Positions 23,181 to 34,767 of a stretch of DNA of 64,000 bases are shown piece by piece. The DNA is taken from assembly GCA_017165825.1 (NCBI GenBank), contig CM029370.1, positions 23,688,512-23,752,511 of the forward strand, given 5' to 3'. The notes below the pieces were generated by a model, which was not told the origin of the DNA, ran no database searches, and saw nothing but the letters and a program-made list of their open reading frames with translations. This DNA comes from Hepsetus odoe (Eukaryota > Chordata > Actinopteri > Characiformes > Hepsetidae). The first letter of the stretch is position 1; every line of letters starts with the position of its first letter. The position numbers and the translations under genes are program-made.

Positions 23181-24405
23181 TGCACTGGACCCAGAAATAT
23201 TTGATTGGCCTTTGTTTTCCCCCAATCCAGGATGGCAGCTGACTGGGCTTTGGGTTGTCAGCATTGGATATTGGGTGTCATCCATTGAGCCAAAGAAAGA
23301 AAGTGATTGGATTCTATTTTGATTCATTTTGTGGTTCATTTTTCATTCTCTACACGTGTTTAGCATAAAACTGCACAACCTTTAACTCTACCAGAAGGGA
23401 AATGACATGGTCTGCAGAGCGGAACGTTTCTTTGGTGCTGTGTTCTCATGAATGAAAATGCTCTTGGGTTCTTTTTTGGGCACTAAATGGCATGAGAAGT
23501 GACAAAACCAGACTGGCTTAAGGTAAGGCCAGAATAAGAAAGTAGGCTCACTGCAAACAGGCCTAGAATTAAAATCTCTAAATTAAAATTACATTTTGTT
23601 TACTAACTATATAAAAAGCACATTTGAACTAATAATTCATTTTTAATCATTTCATTTACTATCATATTCTTATATTTCTTGCTAGCTTTGAGTTGATAAT
23701 ACTATATTTGAGTTTCATTCAAGGCTCCACAAGGAGCAAAGGAAGCAGACACAGTTTTTAAGTTGTTATTCATTGTGCAATCTTTAAATAATGGCGTTTT
23801 TTACATTACATTGACAATTATTCTGCAGATTCTCTTTTCCAGAGAAGACGCACACAATTGTTGCTTTCGGTTGTCCCACAAAACTGTTTACTTTTGCTGC
23901 GTTTTCGCCCACTTGGATTTGATGTTGACGTTTGACTCAGTAGCACTTCATTTTAGTGGAGATTGACATTGCATTTATTTATTTATTTATTTAGTGACAA
24001 TCTGTCAAACGTCAGACTGCTATCTTTATGGAAAAGCTATGTGTCTGTAAGGATAATGTCTGGGAAAGGGTACATATTTTGACAGAAAAATGATTAAAAG
24101 TTAACTGATCGCTGGATTGTAATAAAGTAATGTCGATAGGAATTCATTTCTTTTCACATGCACAACAGGAGTCTGTTTGAATAGAAGCATGTATAACTGC
24201 AGAGTTGAAGGCAATATCATTAAGTGAGTGCAAAGCATTTAAAACATACATTTCGTAAATAGGTTTTGCAAATGCAAGTGCTACCTGCACCAGCTGACTG
24301 TATAATTCTGATTATGAGCAGTAATATTTGTAATACATTGCATCTGCAGGCAGATTGGATGAAATGTACAATACTGGAGAAGTACTAGTAGCTCTAATAT
24401 GTATA
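23177..24405. other. AT-rich non-coding DNA
   Basis: No genes or interspersed repeats recognised. A short ATTT tandem lies at 23974-23996. Confidence 0.5.
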
Positions 24406-24407
24406 TA

Positions 24408-24828
24408 CAGTACTGTGCAAAAGTTTTAGGCAGGTGTGAAAAAATGCTGTAAACAAAGAATGCTTTCAGAAATGGAAGTGTTCATCATTTATTTTCATCA
24501 ATCAACAAAATGCAGTGAATGAACAAAAGAGAATCTAAATCAAATCCATATTTGGTGTGACCACCTGTTTGGTAAAACTGGTTGATCGTTCACCGACTAT
24601 AATCCTACAGAATCCCTGACTTTGTGTAAGTGGACCTAGAAGAACTGATGCTGGTTTGAAGGCAAAAGGTAGTAACACCAAATACTGATTTGATTTAGAT
24701 TTTTCTTTTGTTCGCTCACTTTACATTTTGTAAATTGATCAAAATAAACAATCATTATTTATATTTCTGAAAGCATTCTTTATTTACAGCATTTTTTCAT
24801 ACCTGCCTAAAACTTTTGCACAGTACTG
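24408..24828 (-). mobile_element. Tc1-like non-autonomous element with long inverted repeats
   Basis: TA target dinucleotides flank CAGTACTGTGCAAAAGTTTT at the left and its reverse complement at the right. The inverted repeats extend about 150 bp with small differences, leaving a short unique centre and no transposase. Aligned in reverse orientation it matches the element at 30619-31130, but lacks roughly 90 bp of its centre. These long-TIR, transposase-free copies depend on an autonomous Tc1/mariner relative elsewhere. Confidence 0.88.
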
Positions 24829-24842
24829 TATATTGGACTGTT

Positions 24843-24915
24843 GGACTGGGCTATTCAAGATCATATTTCGAGATCATATATATATATATATACATATATG
24901 ATCTTGAATAGTCCA
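24843..24915. repeat. inverted repeat with AT-rich loop
   Basis: GGACTGGGCTATTCAAGATC with the following ATAT (24843-24866) pairs with ATATGATCTTGAATAGTCCA (24896-24915). Between the arms lies a second copy of GAGATCATAT and a TA tandem. It sits 14 bp from the end of the Tc1-like element. Confidence 0.85.
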
Positions 24916-24925
24916 GGTTGATGGT

Positions 24926-25317
24926 TGTAATGATAGGTGTTGAAGGCAGGGCAAATTTCTGAGTAAGAAACAGAAGCAAAAATAATTTAAGTAAAACAAA
25001 ACACAAAACATAAAAAAGAAACTAAACATTAATAAAACTACAAAAAACTAAGTGACATGCAGGTTATATAAGTTCACATACAGGTTATATATACTGTTCA
25101 CAGAGGCCTCAATAAAACAAACTGAAACGCAAGGGTATTTAGGACAAGGAACACCTGGGACTGGGAGGATGTACAAATAGCACACAGGTGAACACACTAG
25201 GAATAGGGCAGGGCGAAAGCAAAGCAGGGGATGACAACTAAACAAAAGTGTCCTGACAGGTGCACATGGCTGATGAAAATAAACACGACAGGTCAGGGCG
25301 CGGGGATGTATGTGACA
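24926..25317 (-). mobile_element. LTR-like block
   Basis: Begins TGTAATGATAGG and ends ATGTGACA, the same terminal words as the solo LTR at 5516-5856. It contains GGGACTGGGAGG, ACACAGGTGAACAC and GTGTCCTGACAGG, phrases common in fish LTR sequences. No target duplication flanks it, and the body does not otherwise align with the 5516 LTR by eye, so the limits and class are uncertain. Confidence 0.4.
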
Positions 25318-26591
25318 AATGCTATAGAGCATTTGCATCATTCTTTCTTCTGAATTCAACTGTCAAGATGAAAACAGCCATTCAGGGTGCTTAAATGGAC
25401 TTTTTGTAAAGAAAAATACAAGCAATATAATATCTTTATAATATCACAAGATATAATAATATAATGTAAGAGTGTAATGTAAGAGTCTTAGCTATCAGAT
25501 ACTGTCATACTTTAAATTGTGCATACACCAATGCTGTACACCTAAAAAACTGCTAACATCTTAAAAATGTAATGAAAATTAAAAACAATAATAATAACAA
25601 TAAAAGCTGCATTATTACCCTTCAGTGCTAGTGGTTTTACAGTCTTAAACATTTCATGCTGTATGCAAGTATCTTCACTATTAAATTTGACCTTTTTTTT
25701 CACCCTGTTTTTTCACCAGACACATCCTTGCTTTGCTCATTCATTGCTGCTGCACTGAATTTGACCCAAGCTTATGGTGGCTGGATCGAATAAAACAAGT
25801 TCATGTCTCTTGAGAGATATAGGTGTGGAGGTGGGGTTGTTTGATAAACATCATACGGCTATTTGCTTTGCCTTGCTGGGGTGTAGGTGGCGAGGATGTG
25901 TAGATTTCTCCATACAGCATACACTCTTCACAACTGTCTGTTTGGATATTTATCTGCTTAAATCACAACCCCCCCCAAAAAAATAGAATTCCATATTCAG
26001 TTGAATTTCTGAGATTGAATCTGAGCAAATCTGACTGGGGTGGGTCAAGCAAGTAGCCTTCAGATTGGAGATAAGAGGATGTGCAGAAAGACAGACAGAC
26101 AGACGCCCCCCCCCCATCCCTATTTTCCTCGGGGGATATGGTAATATGGTTTTCCTGCTGTCTATTAAAATGCCCAAACTGCCTCTCAAACACACACATG
26201 CACACATGTGGCCATGGAGGTCTGAATAATCCAGCATTTGTTGCTGTGTTTTTGTTGCAGTTTGTTTCTCACTTTCTTAACGGCTCAATGTTGATCCACA
26301 GAGATTTCCATTTCCATCAGACAACACTTCATGTAAAGTATGAGATCTAATTCTGACCCATTTGCTCTTTGTCATTTTTACCAGTTTGCTAAATAATGAT
26401 TTGTTTTCAAAAGGGGCGGCAATACAGACATGTCACATTGTCTATTAATGAAAACAAAAAGACATTCTTCTGGACATTAAATCAATAGTTCTTTAATAGT
26501 CTGGAAATGTAAGAATGACCATAGGAGATACCAAAGATGAAGGAAATGAAGAATGTGTGTTTCATAAACTTTCTCAGTGTGTGCTTTAATT
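25318..26591. other. AT-rich non-coding DNA
   Basis: Short homopolymer C runs at 25970-25976 and 26106-26114, the latter after an ACAG tandem. No exons or element ends recognised. Confidence 0.5.
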
Positions 26592-26608
26592 GGGGGGGGG
26601 GGGGGGGG
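26592..26608 (+). repeat. G17 homopolymer
   Basis: An uninterrupted run of 17 G on the plus strand in an otherwise AT-rich stretch. Such a run can form a G-quadruplex and is prone to length errors in sequencing. Confidence 0.95.
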
Positions 26609-27569
26609 CACAGTTGGTTTTGATTAAAATTGAAGAGGTTCACTATATGCCCAAAGTGCTTCTTTGACTGAAAATACAATAAACCGAAACTGTATAGGTT
26701 TTTTTAATAGCTGCCCAAATAACAAAACCATTTCTATATGGACCTGCTGTGAAGTGAAAATACAATAGTTAAGAGTGTATGTAGATTGTGCAAATGAATG
26801 ATGGTTCCAGAAATTGCTCTTGGTACATTCTAAAAAAGAGCAATCAGGCATTAAGAAAGAAAAGCTGTGCCGTCATCATGGGGTGCGACCGCAACTCCAT
26901 ATTTAAAGCGTGTCAATTGAGTTCCGCTGATTCAGCCTGACAGGTACATCAAGGCGCACAGTTCAGCTCCAAGGGCTCTGAAACCTCAGGAAGGGGAAGA
27001 GCTCAGGCCCTGGCTCTAAATTTAGGCACTCAAATGTCAGCTGAAATGAAGTGCTTGTTGCTCTTCTCCACAGTGAGCATCAGAGGTGGAGAAGAGAAGT
27101 GAATGTGAAGCAGCAGCAGCAGTGAAGCCTCCAGCCATCAGACAGATGGATGGATGGATGGGACTAGTCTTCAGAAGCCAAGACTGAAGCCCTGTTATAG
27201 GCCAGAGTTGTCAGAATGCCAAGTTAGAAGGTGACTTTGTCAGATCATGTATAGCAACACTTACTTGTCAACCATGCTTCTCAAAAGTAAAGGTGCCAAA
27301 ATTCTCTGCATTGATGCTGAAGAAAAGGGATGTCTGAGCTTATCCACAAAGGACCAGCTGTGGCTGCAGGTTTTCATTCCAACAAATCAGTTTCAGACAC
27401 GATCAAATGTTTGAAGACTCAGGCTTGCTGATTGAACAACTACAATTAGACGGGCCTCATATGTTTTAAATAGCCATTCAAACCAGGAGTAATTTATTAT
27501 GTGTAATTTTAATTGTTTAACCATACATGATCTTACACGGTCACAAAATTATAATCTTCAGGTACATTG
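26609..27569. other. non-coding DNA
   Basis: Nothing recognised. Short AGC and GGAT tandems occur at 27110-27122 and 27145-27160. Confidence 0.5.
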
Positions 27570-27867
27570 AGTGAAAGATGTTGAGATTTTCTTTGGGTGT
27601 GACGAGGATGGACAGGTTTAGAAATGAGTACATTAGAGGGACGAATTAGGTTAGACAATTTGAAGACAAAGTTACAGAAGCAAGGTTGCTTTGGTATGGA
27701 CATGTCCAGAGGAGATGTTGGGCAAAGAGGAGGTTTATGGATGTGGTGAGAGAAGGCATGCAGGTGGTTGGTTTGAATGAGGAAGATGCAGAGGACAGGA
27801 AGAAATGGAAACGGATGATCCACTGTGGTGACTCCTAATGGGAGCAGTTGAAAGAAGAAGAAAAATA
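27570..27867 (+). mobile_element. RTE-type LINE, 3' end
   Basis: Encodes a decayed form of the C-terminal region seen at 63190-63480: GTGACGAGGATGGACAGG, then GGTTGCTTTGGTATGGACAT, then GGAGGTTTATGGATGTGGTG, AGGAAGATGCAGAGGACAGG and AGAAATGGAAACGG. It ends in GAAAGAAGAAGAA. The segment between the HVQRR-like part and the GRFMDVVRE-like part is deleted. The copy is 5' truncated and inactive. Confidence 0.88.
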
Positions 27868-27989
27868 ATTTTACTTTTTGTTGTTTTTTTTTATTTATTT
27901 GTACCTTTTTCCTAAATGCTGCTCAAAAGATAGAAAAGATTTTATATTTATATATTTCTATTTATATATGTGTTTGCTTTTATATTTTA

Positions 27990-28077
27990 TAATGCATCGA
28001 GGTAGGGGAACCACCCCCCACAATTTCGTTGTGCATTTGTACAATGACAGTAAAGCCTATTCTATTCTATTCTATTT
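27990..28077 (+). mobile_element. LINE/SINE 3' tail ending in (TATTC)n
   Basis: CAATTTCGTTGTGCATTTGT followed by ACAATGACAGTAAAGCC and a TATTC tandem (28056-28077). The CAATTTCGTTGT ... CAATGACA arrangement recurs in the 3' body of SINE A, suggesting a shared LINE-derived tail. The 5' limit is uncertain. Confidence 0.6.
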
Positions 28078-30616
28078 TTACAGAACAACAGTAAAATTGA
28101 AAGCCAGAGGGTGTACAGGTACAGCCATCCTAAAGAAACTGAACTGCACTGAAATATGATGGATTTCTGTTCCTTACGTAATGGCACTGAAGATACCTGA
28201 TGGTAGGGAATTCTCCACTGAAACAAAGTTTAGGGAACAGAAATGGTTCTTCTATGGCCTTTTTAGATTTTTTGCTGGCACCTTCATTCTACGCATCACA
28301 TTTAGTACCACCATCACTGTTGTGTGGCAGTAACGAATCTTGCATCTTGTTGCAGCAGTTTGTTGAGAGATAATCTAGTTACTGTGAACTGTATATGTCA
28401 GCAGTCACACAGGAAAAACATCAGCAGGGCTAGACATGACTCAGGACCAAGCCTGTCTGAGTGTGACCAACCATGACATTGTCCTTCCCAGTTTCATTCT
28501 TAATAAATTTATGAAACTGCAACTGGGAATCCTGTTTAAAATTGTCAAAACATTCAGTACATCGATGCTATATTGGGTCTGCCTGTGATATTCCCTGAGG
28601 CTCACGCTGCACTGAAGAAGATACCATAAATTTGACTGAGCCCACAAATCATTTTTAATGAATCCCACTGTTCCCCTGTAGCCACACCAAGCCTGTTGCC
28701 CCCCATTGCTTTTTAAAAACAGAGCGAAAATGAGACTGCTGTCATACTTTGTGTTGCTAAGTGGTTTTAGGCATTATGAATGATCTGATAAGGGTTTTAC
28801 AGGCATCCTGCAGAGGGGCTAAATTCGTTGCTTGTTTCATGCAGAAATATGGTTTTGTTTTTCCTTGCAAAGTAGGCGTGTGCAGGCTCAAGTCTTGTCT
28901 GGAGTCCTTATCTGGATATTAAAAATAATAGTCTTTATTTCCCTGTGAAACATTTGTATTCAAGAATACTCCAGCAATTAGAGAAGAAGGCTCTTTGCCA
29001 ACTCGTTACATCACACTGCTGCTTAAAGCGTATAAACGTCCCTCATAGCCATGCTAAGCAACCCACAGAAAATGTTGGACAAATAAGAGCACAAACCAAC
29101 CATGAGCGTGCAAGAGAAAGAAAGACACAGGATGTCCTCAGCTGGTGTGAGATCTATGAGGGCAGATGAATCGGGCGTTCATTTTAAAGTCATTTGAAGA
29201 CTTCATCGCAGAGAATGGGCCGGATGGTGCCTTTCGACTCATTATTAATTTGGAGCATGTGCTCAGTTCCATTCGTCTTCAGGTGCAGAGGGAGGGGGAG
29301 AGTCATTTGTAAGGAGGAAGATTTAAGCACAGCTTCTCCTTAGAGAGATGAAACGCATACCTGTCCTAGCACCTTCACTAGCCAAAGCCTAATAGCTCTG
29401 GAAAGGGTCATTATAAATGGGAGGAAAACTTTCATCCTAGTGTCTCACAAGATGCATGTGTGAGCAAAAGACATTGCTTACTCGTAATACAAAATAACTG
29501 CTTATAAATGAGATTTGTTTCTGTATGAGTACAGAATGTTTAAGCTCTGATGGATTTTCCTGGTGGTTTCAAAACCTGTGTTAGCCTTCATTGCGTTCCA
29601 TTGTTTGAGCTAGAAAAACTGGTGTATCACTTACTTAAAAAGTCATGGGAAAAGGGGGAAGCAATGAATAATTCTCAGAGATCTAGTGCACTATAGCAGA
29701 TCAGATACATGCATTATATATGTTGTTAATGCAGCAAAAAGATCTGAGGTATAAGGATGGGTGTTGCACTGGAACCATCATTCAACAGGACACCAACCCC
29801 CTTACACTACATTAAGTTACCGAACGTGCACTTCCATATATGGGCACTTTTATATGTATATAAAATATATGCACATATCTTTATACTGGGGAACCCTCTG
29901 GGCATTCTAGGACTCTCAGAGAAGATCTAATCATGTCACAGAATAAGCATTTACCAATGCAATATTCAGGAAATATAACTAACAAACAAATTTATGATGG
30001 ATAATGAACAACGGAACAATAGACAGACATTGTAGAAGATAAAGAAACTGAGTGTCTCCCCACTTTAGCTGTAATAATGCAGTTAAGTTTTGAAATAGAT
30101 CTTTTTATATTTCAATAAAAATTTTCTTTTGAGATGTGACTTGCCTGACTTACAAACTTCAAGATTATTCCAATCACAATCACGTCAATAATGTAAACAT
30201 ATAAATATAAAACCTCATCATTATCCTCATGTCTGACAGTAAATTCACCACAAACATTACAGACAAAAGTTAGAAGATTAACATCATTAAAATCTTTTTT
30301 GAAAATTCTACAAGTGTTATACTACTACCTTTAATTCATTTTGAAGCTTGGTAGGAAAACATATTTGGTATCTTGAAATGTCTCATAGAACATTATTTGA
30401 ATTTTCAGAATTTTTTCAGGCCTTCAGGAGCTGGACAGAAGTCCTAACAGGCCAGGCCAACAACAACTTAGTAAAAAAGTGACAGTGGAACCAAGAAAGC
30501 CCAAGATCAGTGGAACCAAGAAGCTCAAAGTGTGGGCCAATTTGATAAAATTGACCATGTTTAATCAAGGACAGCCAAAAATGTTCAAGTGCACCATTAA
30601 TATATATATATATATA
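28078..30616. other. AT-rich non-coding DNA
   Basis: No interspersed repeats or exons recognised across about 2.5 kb. A candidate conserved-looking, GC-richer patch lies at 29160-29300, but I cannot test conservation. Confidence 0.5.
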
Positions 30617-30618
30617 TA

Positions 30619-31130
30619 CTGTGCTGTGCAATAGTTTTAGGCAGGTATGAAAAATGCTGTAAACAAAGAACACTTTCAGAAATATAAATAATGATTGTTT
30701 ATTTTGATCAATTTACAAAACGCAAAGTGAGCGAACAAAAGAAAAATCTAAATCAAATCAATATTTGGTGTTACTACCTTTTGCCTTCAAACCAGCATCA
30801 GTTCTTCTAGGTACACTTGCACAAAGTCAGGGATTCTGTAGGATTATAGTCGGTGTATGATCAACCAGTTTTACCAAACAGGTACTGATGATCATCAATG
30901 TCACACGGAGGTTGAAACACAGTCATGTGTGGCACAACCGACCATCCGAGTTCCTTCAAAAACTGTCTGCAAGTGTACCAAAGGGTGATCACACCAAATA
31001 CTGATTTGATTTAGATTTCTCTTTTGTTCATTCACTGATTGATGAAAATAAATGATTAACACTTCCATTTTTAAAGCATTCTTTGTTTACAGCATTTTTC
31101 ACACCTGCCTAAAACATTTGCACAGTACTG
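30619..31130 (+). mobile_element. Tc1-like non-autonomous element, longest copy
   Basis: Starts CTGTGCTGTGCAATAG and ends CATTTGCACAGTACTG, with TA on both sides inside TA microsatellites (30600-30618 and 31131-31150). Internal landmarks are TCAAACCAGCATCAGTTCTT, GGATTCTGTAGGATTATAGT and GGTTGAAACACAGTCATG. The long terminal inverted repeats make the copy largely palindromic. No transposase frame is present. Confidence 0.88.
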
Positions 31131-31150
31131 TATATATATATATATATATA

Positions 31151-32518
31151 ATGCAAGGTCCTTCTCTACATATTAGTCATGCTCTGCACATTATTCCTGT
31201 TTAAAAGTACTTACAGAAGGCTTAAGGTCAGTCAGTTTCATACAGAACCATTTCAGAATCACATTGCAAGACTATAATTCCATGGATTATAGAACTCGAA
31301 GTGTAATACAGCAGGTTTAACATTATTTTTTTCGCTGGAAACTTTCCCAATAATAAGTCTAATTTAATATGAAGTTAACCAGTTATCTTCACTCATTTTG
31401 TGGAGGATCTGCACCTTAAAACCTCCACATTCAGTTTTAAATCAAACAATATATTCAAGTATTGCCCTTCAGATTTGAATATGTGAACTGGGAATTACTC
31501 AGGCATGTGTATCATAGCACACTATACGTATCTTTGAAGAGGCTTTAAGCGCTAATCAGTTTTCGATTTCTATCTTGGATTAAATCCAGGACAACATCTA
31601 AATCATCTTGAATATTTTATACAAACCCATCCTTAGAACACAAACATCTTCCTCCAGAATTAAAAGTTCTTTCCTCAGAACTGCAGCCCAAGTAGCTTTT
31701 TTGGAAAAGAAAGCAAATTGAGGCATCTAGCCTTCTAGTTCGGAATGTTATGTCCACATAAGGTTTGTTGGAGTTGTCAGACCAGATTTGTTGTTCTTAC
31801 CGTTGGGCAAGTTAGGGCATCCTGTGGGGCTTGTGTGGAAGCATAACAAGGTGTGAGGATTCACTTCTTGGTCTCTAATGGAAATAAAAGGTTTCATTCT
31901 CTCCATAAGAGAGCCTAGCATTGACTTCAGCACTCCTGTGCCTTTGTAAGCATGAGACAGAAGTGGCCTATTATCCCTCTAGTAGACCGTGCACCTTGGC
32001 CACTGCATGTCAAAGCTTATTCCTCCCAGTCCTGTTAATAAATGCATAGCTCATGGTCTAATGGAAACTGTGCGGCCCCCTTACATAACAGAAGAAAATG
32101 ATCTTTCATCCTCCAGCCCTCCTCCTCTTCACACCGACTTGATCCGAGTAGAATTCTTTATTGTGGCTGCATTAGGCCAGGGCGGATGGTTTCAGGGCAG
32201 GGAGATGGATTTTTCTGCTCCTCTGGCACAGAATACTGTGTAATGTGCTAATGGACTCTATGGCAGCTCAGACTGCACTATGAGCTTGCCCTGTCTCAAA
32301 CTCTGATACCTCCTCCTCAGTCCTTATGACTGAATCCTTCTGCTGTGTAAGCAGACAGTGGACAGAAGAAAGTGAGGTGGTGAGCCTTCTGAGGAAAACA
32401 CCTTAAGTGGATTTCAGAGTTTTCTCTTAAAAACATGGACTGACAGTTATGATAGCTTAGTTGCTTGGGGTTTCTGACACTGTGAATTTGAAAGGTATGT
32501 AGATCAAATGCATTATCC
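31151..32518. other. non-coding DNA
   Basis: Nothing recognised. A pyrimidine-rich, slightly GC-richer segment occurs at 32105-32245 without supportable exons. Confidence 0.45.
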
Positions 32519-32655
32519 ATCCATCCATCCATCCATCTATCCATTCATCCATTTGTTCAATCTATACTAATTCTCCTGATCAGGGTGTTTAGGGTACTGG
32601 AGTCTATTCCACCACTAATAGGGCAAAAGGTGGATTAGGTGACCAGTTCATCACA
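32519..32655 (-). mobile_element. SINE D tail, antisense
   Basis: An ATCC tandem (32519-32545) leads into TCCTGATCAGGGTG, GGAGTCTATTCCACCAC and GGTGACCAGTTCATCACA. Read on the minus strand this is the TGTGATGAACTGG ... GGATGGATGG tail of family D. Confidence 0.65.
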
Positions 32656-32697
32656 TATTGGTATTGGTATTGGTATTGGTATTGGTATTGGTATTGG
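32656..32697. repeat. (TATTGG)n hexanucleotide tandem
   Basis: About seven perfect TATTGG units, placed exactly between the D-SINE tail and an LTR end. Confidence 0.95.
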
Positions 32698-32822
32698 GTA
32701 ATCTGGTGTTCTTGGGATAGGCTGCAGTGACCTTGTTTTGTTTTGTAAATATAGTTAATAAAGTTATGTTTCGAACTCCTGGCTCTGCATTGGCGTCCTC
32801 CCTGCACCCCGCCACCGTTACA
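32698..32822 (+). mobile_element. LTR end related to the solo LTR at 5516-5856
   Basis: TAGGCTGCAGTGACC, then TATAGTTAATAAAGTTATG, then CTCCTGGCTCTGCATTGGCG and the terminus CACCGTTACA match the reverse complement of 5516-5650, with a small internal deletion. Only the polyadenylation-signal end of the LTR remains, in plus orientation. Confidence 0.8.
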
Positions 32823-34672
32823 GCAGGTAAGAGTAGAGTAGAGTAATCTTTGTAAAGAAACAAATTTTAACTTTCGTTGTAAGTTTGGGTAAACTGCACT
32901 TTCTTGCTGTGATTATTTTTTACAAATGTTTCTTCCATGGGGACTGCATACTATGTGTTATCCTTTAAAGTAATTATGGTACCATTTCATTGTTATTTAT
33001 GCATAAATATTCTGGGCATACATAATAATTAAATTTTTTATTATTATTAAAGTAGCAGTCTGTTCAGCAGACTGATGCTTATATGCCCTGTTTGAATTCC
33101 CTGTTTTCATTTTCAGCCACTGTGTTTAATCAGAGTATAGTAACCACAGTATAATCTGGGTAGAAATTAAGACTGTCCTGTTGATCTTAACTGCACTGAT
33201 GTAACTGAAGTATTAGGCTTGTGCATTAGGCTTGTAACTATTCTACACTAACAAGCAGACAGTTTTATTAGACTGCTACACTAAACTAACAGCACCGGAC
33301 AGCCGTCCTCTCAGAATGGGTTTCACCCTTTTCTCAGAATATCTCATTTAAACCTGGATATTTGCTGCTTACCATAATAAGTAGCACATTGTTAAATTTG
33401 TAAGCTGCAGGACTACAGTTCATACTTGAGTCTGTCTCCATGTGAACTGTTAGCCACCTGTTTGCATGCATTATGTATCAGATGTGGAAAAGATGTCGGC
33501 ACTCAGCTGTGCTTTCAGTTGCAGAAGTGAAGAAAGGGGAAACAGAAAATAATGCTTTAGGTTATATTATATTTTATATCTGAGTTTATTGCTTCTCATT
33601 GCCTGCTGTTAAAATGTCAGCAAAAAAATTTATGTATATGAATTCTGTAAATGTATATGATGTTTTGTTTTAACATCCAGTGACCATTTGTAGGGTGTCA
33701 AAGTCATGATGAACAAGGAAGATCCATCACATAATGTCCACCACTCAAATCATATCTTTGTAGGATGTTCATTCCATATGTTCAGTGTTTCCTGCTCAAT
33801 GTGCCATAATGCACAATATAAAATAAAGCATCTTTCTTTTATGAAGTGATTAAATAAAAGGATGGGTTCAAGAAAAGGATGGGTTTGCCATCTTTCCAGG
33901 CCTTTCTGATAGTGGACTGACAATATTGATTGATTTTTCATTCCCCGGTCCACCCAGGACTCTCCCTTCAGGGAATCTCTGCAAGATCATGACCCCTTCT
34001 TGGGCAGGACTTTATGGGAAATGAAGTTGACACTGATGTACCCTCAATCAATTTTTCCTTCTCAGATTCAGATCCCTTTCTATGACAACTTTCATATGAA
34101 TTTATAGATTTTATTTTAAATGAAGCTTGTAATGTAAACTCTGTAAACTTTCTTAATGTTATACTTTCAATAAACCCCAATGATACAGAACATAGACACT
34201 TCATAAGTGCCTATAATTGGAAACAAATAAGGAACATTTTAACTAAGGCTACTTGTGACTCATAGTATTTTAGATGCATCATCCCAGAGGCTGGTAAAAA
34301 TGGTATTGTGTGGTTTAAAACAGCACTCCTGTAGGTCTAGCGTCAGCAGCACAAATGGAGCCCTAATAAGATAAGAATGGGCTGAAATGAGACTGATTTA
34401 TATCCAGCCCAAGCTGTAGATTCACTTCTCTATGATCCTGTGTCAATCGTGCTGTGATGTATTTCACATGGTAGAGTAAATGTTGCAATCCAGCATCACC
34501 TGGATGAACTTTTAAAAGCGTATTGCCTGCTGTAAGCCATTCTAAAATCCTACATATATACATTATTTTAAGTGTAGATTACACTTTTTTTAACCATAAG
34601 CCAGATACGGTCCAAATTGCTACTTAAATCTGAAAATACATGCACTAATTGCTATTATATATAATGGCCTAG
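32823..34672. other. AT-rich non-coding DNA
   Basis: A short AGAGT tandem at 32829-32844. Nothing else recognised. Confidence 0.5.
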
Positions 34673-34767
34673 TGGTTAGGGAGCTGGCCACCCGATCGGA
34701 AGATTGTGGGTTCAAACCCCTTACCAGTAGGTTGCCCTGAGGTACCCTTGAGCAAGGTACCGTCCCA
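34673..34767 (+). mobile_element. SINE A/B head, 3' truncated
   Basis: GGCCTAGTGGTTAGGGAGCT, B box GGGTTCAAACCCC, and the shared block through GAGCAAGGTACCGTCCC. The copy stops where the A and B families diverge, so the subfamily cannot be told. Confidence 0.85.
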
